From Actinomycetes bacterium (GTDB taxonomy: Bacteria > Actinomycetota > Actinomycetes > Mycobacteriales > Mycobacteriaceae): 64,000 nucleotides of DNA. A program made the translations under genes and the position numbers. Below are positions 10,374 through 20,025 of the stretch, in pieces. The stretch lies in assembly GCA_023418505.1 (NCBI GenBank), contig JAEZZR010000005.1:124001-188000 (forward strand), given 5' to 3'. Each line of letters begins with the position of its first letter. The stretch's first letter is position 1. The notes under the pieces were generated by a model, which was given only the letters and a program-made list of their open reading frames with translations, was not told where the DNA came from and did no database searches.

Positions 10374-10389
10374 CTAGTTTTGACACTAG
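10374..10389. promoter_or_regulatory. Candidate TetR operator, copy 2 (exporter side)
   Basis: CTAGT-tttgac-ACTAG, about 40 bp upstream of the MMPL start on the minus strand. One more flanking base pair extends the symmetry (TCTAGT/ACTAGA). Identical arms and spacing to the copy at 7930-7945, so it is the likely target of the same repressor. Confidence 0.6.
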
Positions 10390-10529
10390 ATTGGCACCAT
10401 TCTTACACTCTGCGCGCAAACTTGCAATCAGCGTGCAAGAATTTTCAAGCCAGGCGTTGACGCTAACCAATAACGCCCACCACAGCGGCGAACCTCACAA
10501 CTACTCCACCACTGCATAGAACTTTTCCC

Positions 10530-10535
10530 TATAAT
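10530..10535 (+). promoter_or_regulatory. Perfect -10 box (TATAAT) for the SdpI-like gene
   Basis: TATAAT lies five bases before the GTG at 10541. Transcription would start at or within a few bases of the start codon, implying a leaderless mRNA. No good -35 element is visible 17 bp upstream. Confidence 0.5.
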
Positions 10536-10540
10536 ACGAA

Positions 10541-11005
10541 GTGCGTTATGAAGCAAAACTTATAGAGTCCATCAACTTGCAGTCTGGGGTGGTTGAAATC
10601 ATTGCGGAGCTACTAGTCACTGGAATTAGCTTTGGTGTGATGTCCCTATTCGTGCTTTCCATTGCTTGGTTGTCACCTAAAGGTCAGGTAGGAAAGTTCG
10701 ACTACGAATCATTACCCGGCATAAGGACACCCGAACCCTTGACCTCACGGGAAGCTTGGATCGTAGCGCACAAGAAGACTTCGGCAGGTTTTACCCTCTT
10801 AGCTGTGTACTTTGCAGCCGCTGGGGTCGGAATGATGCTTGCCATAGCCTCCGAGGTCTCGATGAACGTTGATGCGACCTCCTTAGCTCTCTTGTTCTTA
10901 GGGTTTATTTGGTTCATCATTCTCATGATTATTGGATCTCGCGCTGCAGCCCGATTTAATCGGGAGCAGACACCGCGCCAGGCCAGCCAGGATACTCCGG
11001 GGTAA
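10541..11005 (+). CDS. SdpI-like small membrane protein
   Basis: A 154-aa protein with three hydrophobic segments (about residues 25-45, 85-105 and 112-132). The loop GIRTPEPLTSREAWIVAHKKTS matches the SdpI/YhfL pattern (IGIRTPxTLxSxEAWxxAHRxAG), the family of the Bacillus SdpC immunity protein; many actinobacterial relatives have no known toxin. The start is GTG 10541, placed almost on the predicted transcription start. The C-terminus is a short hydrophilic tail whose last 50 bp overlap the end of the convergent nuclease gene. No toxin-like partner is seen beside it. Confidence 0.75.
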   Translation: MRYEAKLIESINLQSGVVEIIAELLVTGISFGVMSLFVLSIAWLSPKGQVGKFDYESLPGIRTPEPLTSREAWIVAHKKTSAGFTLLAVYFAAAGVGMMLAIASEVSMNVDATSLALLFLGFIWFIILMIIGSRAAARFNREQTPRQASQDTPG

Positions 11006-11780
11006 CGCCACCGAAAGCAGGGCAGAGGCTTTGGAAGGAGCACCAGCCGCAAAGCTTTGACTTCTTCGGCGTGAAATCGCCGTTAACTCCATCGAAGACG
11101 ATACTGCGCCAGAGCCTTTGGAGCTGCAGCTCGAACTGCTGCAGTTCCGTATCGGTTGGCTGCAGGATCAAATCATCCGCCACCTTCAGATACATCAAAC
11201 GCAGTTGGTCAGGAATCCGGCCGGTAAGGCGCCACCACATCAACGCATAAAATTTCATTTGAAACAGTGGCTCGCTTTGAAACCGCGGCGAAGGCTTTTT
11301 ACCTGTCTTGTAATCAACGATCCGCACCTGCCCTGTGGGAGCCACATCAACGCGGTCAATAAAGCCTCGCACCGGCAGTGGGTCTTCGTCGCCAAGCATC
11401 ACTTGTACGAATTTTTCCATTTGGTGCGGATCGAAGCCCTGGGGATTTTCCATCATGAAGTAGCCCTTAAGCAGCGCGCGGGCTTCTACCAGGAACTCAT
11501 AGAGCGCATCTTCGCCTTGTACCAAAGCTGCAATATCGCTTTCGGCTTCGCACATCTTCGCCCAGTTTGGCTTCAACCGTTTTACCGCAGCCGGGTAGGT
11601 GCGTTCCTCGCGGGGCCAGGAATACATCTCTTCTAGTACGGCGTGTACCAACGTGCCGCGTACCTGTGCAAGCGTCTTTTCCTCGGGGATGCGATCAATC
11701 GCACGCAGCCGAAATTTCAGCGGGCACTGTTGATAATCATTCGCGCGCGAGGGTGACAGGGCGATTTTCTTCGCAGGCAT
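10956..11780 (-). CDS. RecB/Cas4-like exonuclease with probable Fe-S cluster
   Basis: PD-(D/E)XK nuclease-superfamily protein of 274 aa. It opens with ALSPSRANDYQQCPLKFRLRAID, contains the active-site strand pair VRGFIDRVDVAPTGQVRIVDYKTGKKP (Asp, Asp and the D-Y-K triad), and ends with LCGWCSFQSLCPAFGG. The N-terminal Cys plus the three C-terminal cysteines match the iron-sulfur staple of AddB and Cas4-like nucleases. Probably acts on DNA ends in repair. The ATG at 11780 gives the proper domain start; longer readings run through the divergent trmI gene. No cas genes or array are nearby, so it is the stand-alone RecB-family exonuclease common in actinobacteria. Confidence 0.92.
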   Translation of the reverse strand: MPAKKIALSPSRANDYQQCPLKFRLRAIDRIPEEKTLAQVRGTLVHAVLEEMYSWPREERTYPAAVKRLKPNWAKMCEAESDIAALVQGEDALYEFLVEARALLKGYFMMENPQGFDPHQMEKFVQVMLGDEDPLPVRGFIDRVDVAPTGQVRIVDYKTGKKPSPRFQSEPLFQMKFYALMWWRLTGRIPDQLRLMYLKVADDLILQPTDTELQQFELQLQRLWRSIVFDGVNGDFTPKKSKLCGWCSFQSLCPAFGGVTPEYPGWPGAVSAPD

Positions 11781-11807
11781 AATAGGTAGGTTACTTTTTA
11801 CACGTAG

Positions 11808-12683
<876 letters not shown>

Positions 12684-12720
12684 TTTTTACCTAACTTAGA
12701 TCTCCCTCACCGTGGGGCGG

Positions 12721-12726
12721 TAACCT
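12721..12726 (+). promoter_or_regulatory. Possible -10 box ahead of arc
   Basis: TAACCT lies seven bases before the arc ATG, and no Shine-Dalgarno sequence is visible, so the transcript could be leaderless. The -35 region is poor. Weak evidence. Confidence 0.3.
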
Positions 12727-12733
12727 AATCATT

Positions 12734-14329
12734 ATGACTTCTCCTGCCGATAAAATTCGTGATCTGGAACAGAAGAACCACACGTTAGGGATCCGTAATT
12801 CGCGCCTAGTACAACTATTGCGTGATTCGCGGAACCAGTTGGATCTGCTGCGTCACGATATCGAGCAGATGATGGAACCTCCGTCCACCTACGGCATTTA
12901 TTTAGGCCCCACAGAGCAGCCAGGTGCCGTGGAGGTCTTTTCGGGAAATCGCCGCATGCGGCTGCAAACCGTAACCTCGCTTACCGCCGAGGAACTAATC
13001 CCCGGCAGCTTGGTGCGCTTGAATGACGGTTCCATTGTGGTGGAAAACTGTGGGTTCCCACGTCAGGGTGATGTTGCCGTTGTACGCGAGACTATCCACT
13101 CCGCGCACCCCGCCGGTTCCAGTACTAATGCTGTACGACGAGTGCTAGCCAGCGATCACCACGGAGAAGAATTCGTGCTGAGCTTGGCTGGGGGATTGAC
13201 CGTCAAAGTAGGCGACACGCTATTGATCGACCGCAAAGCCGGGTATGCCTTCGAGGTGATCCCGAAAGCCGAAGTGGAAAACCTGGTATTGGAAGAGGTT
13301 CCCGATGTGGAGTATTCCGATATTGGCGGTTTGAGCGAGCAGATCTCGCAGATCCACGATGCGGTAGAGATGCCGTTTCTGCACCCAGAGCTATTTACCC
13401 GTTACAACTTGCGCCCACCGAAGGGCGTGCTGTTGTACGGTCCTCCCGGCAATGGTAAGACTCTGATTGCGAAAGCGGTGGCGAATTCGCTTGCACGCAA
13501 GATCGCGTTGAAAAAAGGGCAGTCGGAATACGACGCCCGGCGCGCCGAGTCCTACTTCTTAAACGTCAAAGGCCCGGAACTGCTGAACAAGTTCGTTGGT
13601 GAAACCGAGCGACAAATCCGGTTGATCTTCCAGCGAGCCCGTGAAATCGCCGAAGCTGGCCGGCCAGTGATCGTCTTCTTCGACGAAATGGACTCGATTT
13701 TCCGTACCCGAGGTTCGGGCGTGAGCTCGGATATGGAAAACACTGTGGTACCGCAGTTGCTGGCGGAATTAGACGGTGTGGAAGGCCTGGAAAATGTAAT
13801 CGTCATTGGCGCTACCAACCGCGAAGAAATGATCGACCCGGCGATCCTGCGCCCTGGCCGCTTGGATGTCAAAATCCGTATCGAGCGCCCTGGACCAGAA
13901 GCCGCCAAGGAGATCTTCAGCAAGTACCTCACGCCGGATCTGCCGTATGCAGATAGCGACCACAAGAATGGAGTGGGGCTAGATCAGCTGATTGATTCCG
14001 TCGTCAAGCGCATGTACGCCATGCAAGAAGAAAACGAGTACGTTCGCCTGCACTATGCGGACGGTTCTACCGAGACCCTGTATTACCGTGATTTCAATTC
14101 CGGTGCGATGATCGCCAACGTCGTAGATCGAGCGAAGAAGCTAGCCATTAAGTCGGTGATCGCCGGTGGTCCGGAAGGGATTTCACAAGAACATCTTTTC
14201 GCTGCGGTGGCTGAAGAATTCCTGCAAAATGAAGATCTACCCAATACCGCCAACCCGGATGAGTGGGCGCGCATCGCTGGCCGTCCCGCACACCGGGTGA
14301 CTGAAGTTGAGGTGATCCACCATGACTGA
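12734..14329 (+). CDS. arc: Proteasome-type AAA ATPase ARC/Mpa lacking the 20S-docking tail
   Basis: Hexameric unfoldase that recognises Pup-tagged proteins. Domains in order over 531 aa: N-terminal coiled coil (about 3-48) that binds Pup, two OB folds (about 50-180), and an AAA domain with Walker A GPPGNGKT at 236-243 and Walker [10 protein letters not shown] at 312-320. Mycobacterial Mpa ends in QYL, whose penultimate Tyr opens the 20S gate. This protein ends VEVIHHD, without that tyrosine or the preceding extension. Together with the absence of prcBA between pup and pafA, this suggests work without a proteasome core, as known for Corynebacterium. The dop start overlaps its end by eight bases. 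Confidence 0.96.
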   Translation: MTSPADKIRDLEQKNHTLGIRNSRLVQLLRDSRNQLDLLRHDIEQMMEPPSTYGIYLGPTEQPGAVEVFSGNRRMRLQTVTSLTAEELIPGSLVRLNDGSIVVENCGFPRQGDVAVVRETIHSAHPAGSSTNAVRRVLASDHHGEEFVLSLAGGLTVKVGDTLLIDRKAGYAFEVIPKAEVENLVLEEVPDVEYSDIGGLSEQISQIHDAVEMPFLHPELFTRYNLRPPKGVLLYGPPGNGKTLIAKAVANSLARKIALKKGQSEYDARRAESYFLNVKGPELLNKFVGETERQIRLIFQRAREIAEAGRPVIVFFDEMDSIFRTRGSGVSSDMENTVVPQLLAELDGVEGLENVIVIGATNREEMIDPAILRPGRLDVKIRIERPGPEAAKEIFSKYLTPDLPYADSDHKNGVGLDQLIDSVVKRMYAMQEENEYVRLHYADGSTETLYYRDFNSGAMIANVVDRAKKLAIKSVIAGGPEGISQEHLFAAVAEEFLQNEDLPNTANPDEWARIAGRPAHRVTEVEVIHHD

Positions 14330-15914
14330 AGATTCCCCGCAGCCCAAACGCATCTTCGGCACTGAGATCGAATACGGCATCATCGCTACCGGTGATGCCA
14401 AGGCCAATCCGATTATCACGTCCACGCAAGCTGTTTTAGCCTATGCCGAGCAGCAGGAGGGTGGCCTTGCCCATCGGATCCGCTGGGATTACGCACCGGA
14501 ATCGCCGTTGCGCGATTCGCGTGGCTTCGACTTGCGGCGCTACCACACGGTGCCCGAAGTAGATCCCAACGCCGTTGGTGCTGCAAACCTGGTACTGCAA
14601 AATGGTGCGCGTTTCTACGTAGATCATGCGCATCCGGAGTATTCCGCGCCGGAGACCACCACCGCCCGGGATGCCGTGATTGCCGATCGCGCGGGGGATC
14701 AGATCATGCTGGAAGCTGCTCGGTTGGCTGCAGCGCGTACCGACGAAGAAGGCAACCCCGGCCCGCAGCTGAAGCTGTACCGCAATAACGTCGATGGCAA
14801 AGGCGCTTCTTACGGTGCGCACGAGAACTACCTGTTCTGCCGTGAAGTGCCTTTCGACGACATAGTTACTGCACTGACGCCGTTTTTCGTTACCCGCCAG
14901 GTTTTCGCGGGCGCTGGCCGTGTTGGCCTAGGCACCACGGGGCAAGAGCCAGGCTTTCAGATTTCGCAGCGCGCAGACTATATCGAGACCACAGTTTCCC
15001 TGGAAACTACTCTGAACCGTGGCATTATTAATACCCGCGACGAACCGCACGCGGATCGTGATCGGTGGCGCCGGCTCCATGTGATCATTGGCGATGCCAA
15101 TATGAGTGAAACTGCTACGTTCCTGAAGCTGGGCACCACCGGGTTGATCTTAAGTGCAGTAGAAGCTGGGGTGGATTTCTCCGATTTAGCTTTGCGGGAT
15201 CCAGTCGCTGAGATTTCACGGGTATCCCGCGATTTAAGCTGTACCCACCAGCTAGAACATGATGATCATGTCACGCGTCGCACTGCGATTGAGATTCAGC
15301 GCGAGTATCTCGAGCGCGTGCGTCGCTTCGATGACGATGGTTCGGTTACCGCCCTGTGGCAAGAAGTGCTGGATCTACTCGCTGACGATCCGCTCAAGAC
15401 CAGCCATCTGCTGGACTGGACAGCGAAATATGCGCTGTTACAGGGAGTACGTCGTCGGCTAGGCCAACAAGAACAACCCGCAGGATGGGATCATCCGAAA
15501 CTCGCTGCGATCGATTTCCAATACGCCGATATCGATCCCGAGCGCGGACTGTACCACGCGCTAGTGCGACGAGGCAGTATGAAAACGTTGGGCGTGGACG
15601 CAGAAGTACAACAAGCAGTAACGAATGCACCGGAGGATACGCGTGCATATATCCGTGGTGGTTTGGTGCGCCGTTTCGGCAAAGATGTAGTAGCTGCTAG
15701 CTGGGAATCTGTGGTGGTGGATGTCTCGGGAAATTTCCGGATTACGCACGATACCGAAGACGCCCAACTCGTACGGCTGACCTTGAGCGAGGCGGATCGG
15801 TTCTCGAAAGCTGATCTAGCGCGCGAAGGCTATGGTGAGATATTAGAAACCACCCCATATGCCCGCGAGTTGGTAGAACAATTGCAGGAATATCAAGAGA
15901 GGATACAGCGATGA
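14322..15914 (+). CDS. dop: Pup depupylase/deamidase
   Basis: Carboxylate-amine-ligase-fold enzyme that removes Pup from modified proteins and, in species with Gln-ended Pup, deamidates it. The 530-aa sequence begins with [16 protein letters not shown] (ATP-site Glu), contains [73 protein letters not shown], and the C-terminal small domain typical of Dop. The stretch with [29 protein letters not shown] corresponds to the Dop-loop region absent from PafA. Because the Pup here already ends in Glu, its main role is probably depupylation. The last four bases overlap the pup start. Confidence 0.95.
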   Translation: MTEDSPQPKRIFGTEIEYGIIATGDAKANPIITSTQAVLAYAEQQEGGLAHRIRWDYAPESPLRDSRGFDLRRYHTVPEVDPNAVGAANLVLQNGARFYVDHAHPEYSAPETTTARDAVIADRAGDQIMLEAARLAAARTDEEGNPGPQLKLYRNNVDGKGASYGAHENYLFCREVPFDDIVTALTPFFVTRQVFAGAGRVGLGTTGQEPGFQISQRADYIETTVSLETTLNRGIINTRDEPHADRDRWRRLHVIIGDANMSETATFLKLGTTGLILSAVEAGVDFSDLALRDPVAEISRVSRDLSCTHQLEHDDHVTRRTAIEIQREYLERVRRFDDDGSVTALWQEVLDLLADDPLKTSHLLDWTAKYALLQGVRRRLGQQEQPAGWDHPKLAAIDFQYADIDPERGLYHALVRRGSMKTLGVDAEVQQAVTNAPEDTRAYIRGGLVRRFGKDVVAASWESVVVDVSGNFRITHDTEDAQLVRLTLSEADRFSKADLAREGYGEILETTPYARELVEQLQEYQERIQR

Positions 15915-16108
15915 GTGGAACTTCTGGTGCACAGGTTTTTGGCGGTGGCTCCGGGGATAACTCTGACGACGACGTGCAGGCGACCACCGGCGGCCAGGCA
16001 CAAGTCGATCTAACTGCTACCGACGATCTTCTCGACGAAATTGACGGCTTACTAGAAGACAATGCCGAAGAGTTCGTACGCAGCTACGTACAGAAGGGTG
16101 GCGAATAA
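15911..16108 (+). CDS. pup: Prokaryotic ubiquitin-like protein Pup
   Basis: A 65-aa, intrinsically disordered, acidic tag. The N-terminal half is Gly/Ser/Asp-rich; the second half DLTATDDLLDEIDGLLEDNAEEFVRSYVQKGGE matches the ARC-binding helix of Pup. It ends in Gly-Gly-Glu encoded directly, so no Dop deamidation is needed before PafA attaches it to lysines. Start overlaps the dop stop (ATGA); pafA begins four bases after its stop. The core proteases prcB and prcA, which follow pup in Mycobacterium, are missing here. Confidence 0.96.
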   Translation: MSGTSGAQVFGGGSGDNSDDDVQATTGGQAQVDLTATDDLLDEIDGLLEDNAEEFVRSYVQKGGE

Positions 16109-16111
16109 TAG

Positions 16112-17560
16112 GTGGATTCTCGCCCGAATCCCGCAGCGGCTTTAACTCGCCGGATCACCGGCATTGAAACCGAATACGGCATCACATTCTCGGCTCAAGG
16201 CCAGCGCAAGCTGAACCCTGATGAGATTGCCCGCTATATGTTCCGCCCTGTCATCGAAAAATATGGGGCGACGAACATCTTTACCGATAATGCGGGGCGG
16301 CTGTATTTGGATGTGGGCAGCCATCCGGAGTTTGCCACTGCGGAATGTGATCAACTGAGCCAGCTGATTGCTCAAGATCGCGCGGGCGAAGTGCTGCTCA
16401 ATGACTTGGCTGCCACTGCCGAACAGGCGTTAGCTGGCGAAGGAATCAGCGGTTCTGTCTACCTGTTTAAAAATAATGTGGATTCAGCCGGAAATTCCTA
16501 TGGCTGTCACGAAAACTACCTGGTAGGACGCGATATTGGGTTAAAAAACCTTTCGCGCCAGCTCTTGCCGTTTCTAGTTACACGGCAGCTGATCTGTGGC
16601 GCAGGCGTGATTTCCCGGCCATATCCCAACTCGCCTTTTGCTGATCAACCCATCCAGTTCTGTTTTGCCCAACGCGCAGACCACGTGTGGGATGGTGTTT
16701 CTTCTGCAACTACGCGCTCGCGGCCGATTATCAATACGCGCGACGAGCCACATGCAGACTCCAGCAAATACCGCCGGCTGCACGTGATTGTGGGCGACTC
16801 GAACATGAGTGAAACCACCACGGCTTTGAAGATTGCCAGCACTCAGCTGGTGTTGGAAATGATTGAAGCTGATTGGCCACTGCCAGAACTCACTGTGGCC
16901 AACGAGATCAAATCCATTCGAGCGATCAGCCGAGATATGTCGGGTACCGCTGATATTCCACTGCGAGATGGCAGCACAGCGACGGCCTTGGAAATCCAAT
17001 GGCAGTTTTTAACTGCAGCGCAGCAGTGGCTAGCACAACGCCCGTGGCGACTGGATCTAACCGATCCGGGGGCTGATCAAGCCAAGCTAGAACAACTGGT
17101 AGCTCTGTGGCAACGCACATTGGAGGCAGTCGAATCGGGCGATTACTCCTCCATCAATCGCGATATTGATTGGGCGATTAAATACAGCCTGCTGCAGCGG
17201 TATATGGCGAAGGGGTTGAAGATCGATGATGCGAAACTTGCTCAGCTGGATTTGTCCTATCATGACACCCGCCCAGGTCGAGGTATCTTCCGCGTACTAG
17301 AGGCCAAAGGCCTGGTTTCGCGGTGGATCGACGATGCTGCCATTGCCGACGCCGTTAAACTGCCACCGCAAACCACCCGAGCGAAACTGCGCGGTGATTT
17401 CTTGCGTGCCGCACGTGAGCAGCAACAACCGCATGTCATCGATTGGACGCATTTAAAGCTCAGCTTGGATCCGCCGGAAACTGTTTTAGTTAACGATCCT
17501 TTCGCAACCACTGATCCGGATGTGACTGCTGTAATCGAACGGATGACTGCCGATGGCTAG
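16112..17560 (+). CDS. pafA: Pup-protein ligase
   Basis: ATP-dependent ligase that phosphorylates the Pup C-terminal Glu and joins it to substrate lysines. The 482-aa protein starts with RITGIETEYGITFSAQGQRKLNPDEIARYMFRPV, and carries NIFTDNAGRLYLDVGSHPEFATAE, LFKNNVDSAGNSYGCHENYLV and [30 protein letters not shown], all diagnostic of PafA. It lacks the Dop-loop, distinguishing it from the upstream paralogue. GTG start four bases after the pup stop; the last eight bases overlap pafB. Part of the compact arc-dop-pup-pafA-pafB-pafC transcript. Confidence 0.96.
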   Translation: MDSRPNPAAALTRRITGIETEYGITFSAQGQRKLNPDEIARYMFRPVIEKYGATNIFTDNAGRLYLDVGSHPEFATAECDQLSQLIAQDRAGEVLLNDLAATAEQALAGEGISGSVYLFKNNVDSAGNSYGCHENYLVGRDIGLKNLSRQLLPFLVTRQLICGAGVISRPYPNSPFADQPIQFCFAQRADHVWDGVSSATTRSRPIINTRDEPHADSSKYRRLHVIVGDSNMSETTTALKIASTQLVLEMIEADWPLPELTVANEIKSIRAISRDMSGTADIPLRDGSTATALEIQWQFLTAAQQWLAQRPWRLDLTDPGADQAKLEQLVALWQRTLEAVESGDYSSINRDIDWAIKYSLLQRYMAKGLKIDDAKLAQLDLSYHDTRPGRGIFRVLEAKGLVSRWIDDAAIADAVKLPPQTTRAKLRGDFLRAAREQQQPHVIDWTHLKLSLDPPETVLVNDPFATTDPDVTAVIERMTADG

Positions 17561-18551
17561 GCGAAGTGGTACCAGAACTTCGGCGCGTAGCCGGATGGCG
17601 CAATTGCTGTTCGCTTTAACTGATGAACCCAGTTGGGTGTCTCAACAGTGGTTGTTTCGCGAAATCCCGTCCTATCGTGCAGTGGCCGAAGATTCAGCAA
17701 AGCGGTATTTGCGCGACGATATCGAAGCCTTGCGTGAAGCTGGCATTCCAGTAGAGCAGCAGACCGTAGGCAATGAACTATTCCGCTACCGGATAGCCGA
17801 TCAAGGTTGGTTACTGGCTGATCCTGGTTTCACCCCGGCGGAAGCGAATGTGATTGCTGCGGCCTCGCAGGTGGCATTTGGTAATCCAGAGCTGGATTCT
17901 TTATCGAAGACAGGCTGGTCCAAGCTAGTTCCTTTTGTTTCGGCTGATCAGAAGACCCCCGCTGCGCGTCGCACAACTACGGTGGTTGCCGAACCAGTGG
18001 ATTTAAGCTCCCAGGATTTAAATGTTTTGCTCCAAGCAGCATCTTCTCCGCGCAAGCAGGTGCAGTTCTGGTATGCGCGGCAATATGGTGCTAACGACGA
18101 ATTACGTCGCTTGGAGCCTTGGGGTTTAGCCTCTCGCAGAGGTCGCTATTACCTGGTCGGTTTTGATTTGGATCGAGATGCGCCGCGCGTGTTCCGCTTG
18201 TCGCGAATTAAGGAAGTCATCGGCTCCGAACTGGCAGCAACACAGCCGCGTCCCACAGCACAATTAACCGACCTTGTGGAACAGCAGTTAACTGGCAACC
18301 GCGAACCGGTGCGTGCGGTGGTTGCTATCGCCGAAGGCCAGTGCCGGGACATCACTCATCGGGCTCAGCCCGCCGAGTTAGACGGTCACTGGATTGTAGA
18401 TTCGATGGATCGTCGCCAATTAGTGCATTGGGCTTTGGCGCATTCGGCTACTGTTTCAGTTATTGAACCGCAGGAGATACGCGAAGAAATCCGTACCCAC
18501 TTCGAGCAGATCATTGCTACGCTAACGCCAACGGAATCCGGAAAGGCGTAA
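17553..18551 (+). CDS. pafB: WYL-domain transcription regulator PafB
   Basis: A 332-aa protein with an N-terminal winged helix (SRMAQLLFALTDEPSWVSQQWLFREIPSYRAVAEDSAKRYLRDDIEALREAGIPV), a central WYL domain (LLQAASSPRKQVQFWYARQYGANDELRRLEPWGLASRRGRYYLVGFDLDRDAPRVFRLSRIKEV), and a C-terminal WCX-like extension. In mycobacteria PafB with PafC activates LexA-independent DNA-damage genes, probably sensing single-stranded DNA through the WYL domain. The RYYLVGFD segment is the WYL core. pafC begins seven bases after its stop, so the pair is co-translated and likely heterodimeric. Confidence 0.93.
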   Translation: MARRSGTRTSARSRMAQLLFALTDEPSWVSQQWLFREIPSYRAVAEDSAKRYLRDDIEALREAGIPVEQQTVGNELFRYRIADQGWLLADPGFTPAEANVIAAASQVAFGNPELDSLSKTGWSKLVPFVSADQKTPAARRTTTVVAEPVDLSSQDLNVLLQAASSPRKQVQFWYARQYGANDELRRLEPWGLASRRGRYYLVGFDLDRDAPRVFRLSRIKEVIGSELAATQPRPTAQLTDLVEQQLTGNREPVRAVVAIAEGQCRDITHRAQPAELDGHWIVDSMDRRQLVHWALAHSATVSVIEPQEIREEIRTHFEQIIATLTPTESGKA

Positions 18552-18558
18552 GACGACG

Positions 18559-19629
18559 ATGGCCAGACCAAAAGCCCCAGAGGTAACGCTGCCTGAGATT
18601 CTTTCGTTAGTGCCGTATTTTTCCACGCCACACACGATCCCTGAAGCAGCGAACGACCTGCACTTAAGTATCGAAAGCGTTTCGGCAGCACTAGACGTAC
18701 TGAGTGGTTTGGAATATCCGGGGCTTTTAGGGCGTACTGCGTTCGAGGTGGAGTACTTACCAGAGTTTCGCATCCAAATTGTGCCGGCGAATCAATCGTG
18801 GGCACTGCCGATGCAACTGACACCTACCGAGGCTGCAACCTTGCTGCTTACTTTAGAGTCTCTGGTAGACGCATCCGAGGACACTCCTGCCAGCGCACTT
18901 GCTGATCCGGCTGTGGTGCAAAGTGCAATTACCAAGCTACGTCGGATTACCACGCAAACAGACTGGGCGACTGCTGCTACCGACGATGCAGATAAAGCCA
19001 CTAGTGCCGATAAAGCTGCTAGCGCAGATAAAGCCGCTGGAACCCATGATCCGAATTCAGTAAATATCAGCCGAACCTCCGGCAATAGCGCGGTGATCGG
19101 ACAGCTGCAGCAAGCACTCGAAGCTGGTTCACAAATTAGCTTGGACTACCGCAAACCTGATGGGGAAGTTGTCGCTGGCCGTTTGATTGATCCAGTACAG
19201 CTAGTGGCTATCGACGGCAAAGCGTATCTGCGCGCTGTCGACAATGCCGATCCGGCAGAGCGGCTAAAAACCTACCGCGTGGATCGGATCACGTCGTTAG
19301 CTATCCAATCCAGCTCTGCCAAGCCGCACGACATCACCGACATCGACCCCTTAGATCCTTATGGCTTTGGCGCGGTCGAAGATCCTGATGCGTGGGCACA
19401 GATCGTAGTGCGCTCCGCCGATACGTGGATCGCCGATTACGAGCCTGTATTCTTCACCGATGCGCCGGAAGAAAACGGGTGGGTGCCTGCCGAGATACCG
19501 CTAGCGAACTTAAATCGAGCGGTGTCCTTCATCCTGCGGTATCACGAGAGTGTACGTATCCTAGAGCCCAAATACTTTTCAGACGCTGTGTTACAACGAG
19601 CGAAACAAGCGCTCAAGGCGTATGGTTAG
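18559..19629 (+). CDS. pafC: WYL-domain transcription regulator PafC
   Basis: Partner of PafB; 356 aa. The N-terminal winged helix is LPEILSLVPYFSTPHTIPEAANDLHLSIESVSAALDVLSGLEYPG. The WYL domain follows at about residues 175-240 (QALEAGSQISLDYRKPDGEVVAGRLIDPVQLVAIDGKAYLRAVDNADPAERLKTYRVDRITSL), with a C-terminal extension after it. Between them is an unusual Ala/Asp/Lys linker made of a repeated six-residue unit (residues 143-160), not part of the family core. Role inferred from PafBC: DNA-damage response activation. Its position after pafB is conserved in actinobacteria. Confidence 0.92.
   Translation: MARPKAPEVTLPEILSLVPYFSTPHTIPEAANDLHLSIESVSAALDVLSGLEYPGLLGRTAFEVEYLPEFRIQIVPANQSWALPMQLTPTEAATLLLTLESLVDASEDTPASALADPAVVQSAITKLRRITTQTDWATAATDDADKATSADKAASADKAAGTHDPNSVNISRTSGNSAVIGQLQQALEAGSQISLDYRKPDGEVVAGRLIDPVQLVAIDGKAYLRAVDNADPAERLKTYRVDRITSLAIQSSSAKPHDITDIDPLDPYGFGAVEDPDAWAQIVVRSADTWIADYEPVFFTDAPEENGWVPAEIPLANLNRAVSFILRYHESVRILEPKYFSDAVLQRAKQALKAYG
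18985..19038 (+). repeat. In-frame ~18-bp tandem repeat in the pafC linker
   Basis: Three imperfect copies encode DADKAT, SADKAA and SADKAA. The copies lie in a linker between the winged-helix and WYL parts, where length variation should be tolerated. Confidence 0.75.
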
Positions 19630-19678
19630 TTAGCACCCGTGAACGCTGAAGTTTTCAAGTGAAAGGTCACTAGAGCCC

Positions 19679-19960
19679 ATGCCAAACCTCGGATGGCCGG
19701 AAATTCTGCTCATTCTAGTTGTAGTAATCATCCTCTTCGGCTCGAAGAAACTCCCTGATGCAGCCCGTTCTTTGGGTCGTTCTATGCGCATCTTTAAATC
19801 CGAAGTGAAAGAAATGCGTAAGGACGATGATGGTGCGGAACAGCCTCAGCCACTAGAGCAGTCGCCACAGGCAAACACGCAGTCATACTGGGATCAGCAG
19901 GCAGGCCAGCAGGGCACTGACCCGGTTGATCAGCCACGTCAGCAACAGCCGCGCCAGTAA
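19679..19960 (+). CDS. tatA: Twin-arginine translocase subunit TatA
   Basis: Pore-forming subunit of the Tat system, which exports folded proteins. The 93-aa protein has the standard plan: short N-terminus, one transmembrane helix ([16 protein letters not shown], residues 6-21), hinge [15 protein letters not shown], amphipathic helix, then a Gln/Pro-rich acidic tail. The FGSKKLP hinge motif is diagnostic. It lies 49 bp after pafC and before tatC, the conserved actinobacterial arrangement. The stop codon region is duplicated (see the repeat at 19958-19982). Confidence 0.95.
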   Translation: MPNLGWPEILLILVVVIILFGSKKLPDAARSLGRSMRIFKSEVKEMRKDDDGAEQPQPLEQSPQANTQSYWDQQAGQQGTDPVDQPRQQQPRQ

Positions 19961-19982
19961 TCTGTGGCCAATAATCTGTGGC
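19958..19982 (+). repeat. Tandem duplication spanning the tatA stop codon
   Basis: TAATCTGTGGC occurs twice, 14 bp apart; the first copy begins with the tatA stop codon TAA. Resembles the duplications at 55507-55534 and 58422-58453. Confidence 0.7.
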
Positions 19983-20025
19983 TATAGTCCAAAATTTTCG
20001 GTAGCTAGAGTTCTTTAGATAGATA

